Assembly (NCBI GenBank): GCA_018302235.1 | Contig: JAGVZW010000032.1 | Location: forward strand, 1 to 40,468 | Origin: Candidatus Woesearchaeota archaeon | GTDB taxonomy: Archaea; Nanobdellota; Nanobdellia; SCGC-AAA011-G17; GW2011-AR18 | Length of the DNA: 40,468 nucleotides | Direction: 5' to 3' | Part shown: positions 39,854 through 40,468 of the stretch, in pieces | Layout of the letters: each line of letters opens with the position of its first letter | Position numbering within the stretch: the first letter of the stretch is position 1 | Position numbers and translations under genes: made by a program | The notes under the pieces: model-generated | What the model saw: only the letters and a program-made list of their open reading frames with translations | Database searches by the model: none | Told to the model about the DNA's origin: nothing

Positions 39854-40468
39854 ATGAAAGAGTACAATGGAAAAGGATACTTAGAAGTGATTTGCGGACC
39901 AATGTTTCAGGAAAAACAGAGGAATTAATAAGAAGATTAAGATTAGCAAGGATAGCTAAAAAAATCCCATTATAATTAAACCACAGATAGATAATAGATA
40001 TTTAGAAGATAATATTGTTTCTCACGACGGTAGACAACTAAAAGCATTAAGCATATCAAACAACCCAAAAACAGAACAGTATATAAAAAAATCAATTCAA
40101 GAATTAAATCCACAAGTTATTGGATTTGATGAAGCTCAATTTTATGGATTATAGGTTATTGATTTAATTGAAGTGTTAAGAAGAGATAAAAGAATTATTG
40201 TAGCAGGTTTATCTGAAGATTTTAGAGGTGTACCATTCAAAACAATTGCTTGCCTAACAATGTTAGCTGATTATGTTACAAAAAAAGAGGCTGTATGTAT
40301 GCAATATCAAGGTCCAGCCACAAAAAGCCAGAGATTACTTAATGGAGAACCAGTGTAGTATAACAACCCAATAATAAAAATAGGTGGTTCTGAAACATAT
40401 GAAGCACGTTGTATAAACTGTCATGAAGTTCCAGGTAAACCAGTAGATTTTTGGAAAACCACAAACTA
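39854..40468 (+). pseudogene. tdk: Thymidine kinase pseudogene (runs off the window end)
   Basis: The type II thymidine kinase pattern is clear across changing frames. GYLEVICGPMF and then GKTEELIRRLRLARIAKKIP need a one-base insertion between them. IIKPQIDNRY needs another. VIGFDEAQFYGL is cut by TAG (about 40153-40155), IIVAGLSEDFRG and CLTMLADYV follow, and a second TAG (about 40357-40359) follows LNGEPV. The usual second Cys of the zinc ribbon after VC is replaced (VCMQYQG). Two frameshifts, two stops and a lost zinc ligand mean a dead gene, so dTTP salvage must come from elsewhere. The 3' end lies beyond the window. Confidence 0.88.

Noticed and set aside
1-40468. UGA = Trp genetic code for the whole organism
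   Set aside because: All large genes use TGG for Trp. The TGA stops of DP1 and of the 212-aa protein sit in tight gene junctions, where reading through gives nonsense.
1-40468. tRNA, rRNA or riboswitch genes
   Set aside because: I found no cloverleaf-like GC-rich stretch, rRNA signature or known riboswitch core; GC-rich islands are essentially absent.

Overview
The window is AT-rich archaeal DNA, most likely from a DPANN lineage (Woesearchaeota/Pacearchaeota-like). It carries an Orc1/Cdc6 initiator, both subunits of DNA polymerase D, a membrane LonB protease, archaeal TATA boxes 25-30 nt before many start codons (leaderless-type promoters), PRC-barrel proteins and an archaellum/Tad-like ATPase with its membrane platform. 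The DPANN placement is an inference from gene content and small gene sizes; the archaeal assignment is firm.

Layout. 0.1-1.3 kb: a nucleotidyltransferase head domain and a Cys-rich membrane protein. 1.3-7.5 kb (minus strand): a replication operon cdc6 - DP1 - DP2, read away from a 412-bp AT-rich gap (7466-7877) that has two inverted ORB-like elements and is a good origin candidate. 7.9-12.3 kb: a membrane protein, a PRC-barrel protein, and a LonB protease encoded as two separate genes. The first ends in the N-terminal half of an intein and the second begins with the C-terminal half. Between them lie two minus-strand genes, one with a PD-(D/E)XK nuclease signature. This looks like a naturally split, trans-splicing intein in a 'fractured gene' and is the most striking system here.

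12.2-14.7 kb: an accretion zone at the 3' end of lonB. A 107-bp near-perfect copy of the lonB 3' end lies 1.37 kb downstream. The two genes between the copies have a decayed, inversion-broken paralogue just beyond. 14.7-17.4 kb: a DPANN-type hypothetical, arginyl-tRNA synthetase and a small conserved protein.

17.4-21.7 kb: a possible plasmid-like or segregation module. Two genes each encode a coiled coil plus a putative winged helix. Each is preceded by more than 500 bp of palindromes and repeats (three GCGTATAAT-N14-ATTATACGC elements; an eight-copy GTTAAC array; an ORB-like box). Then come a DUF1653-like reading frame with in-frame UGA at a conserved Trp position, and a Xer recombinase gene sitting 14 bp after a perfect dif-type (and lox-resembling) 11-6-11 site.

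21.7-28.4 kb: accessory and housekeeping genes (an ATPase with DUF234-like nuclease tail and an operator-like palindrome, HD-GYP protein, RNase HI, a degenerate M50 protease, a TraB protein, a PRC-barrel protein) with gene remnants. 28.4-39.8 kb: a type IV pilus/archaellum-like locus. It has three tandem paralogous membrane proteins, two antisense coiled-coil genes, a secretion ATPase, a fused double T2SF platform, three small membrane-anchored proteins with KKG prepilin-like starts, and a 1031-aa repeat-bearing surface protein. 39.85 kb to the end: a thymidine kinase pseudogene.

No rRNA, tRNA, CRISPR array or complete insertion sequence was recognised.
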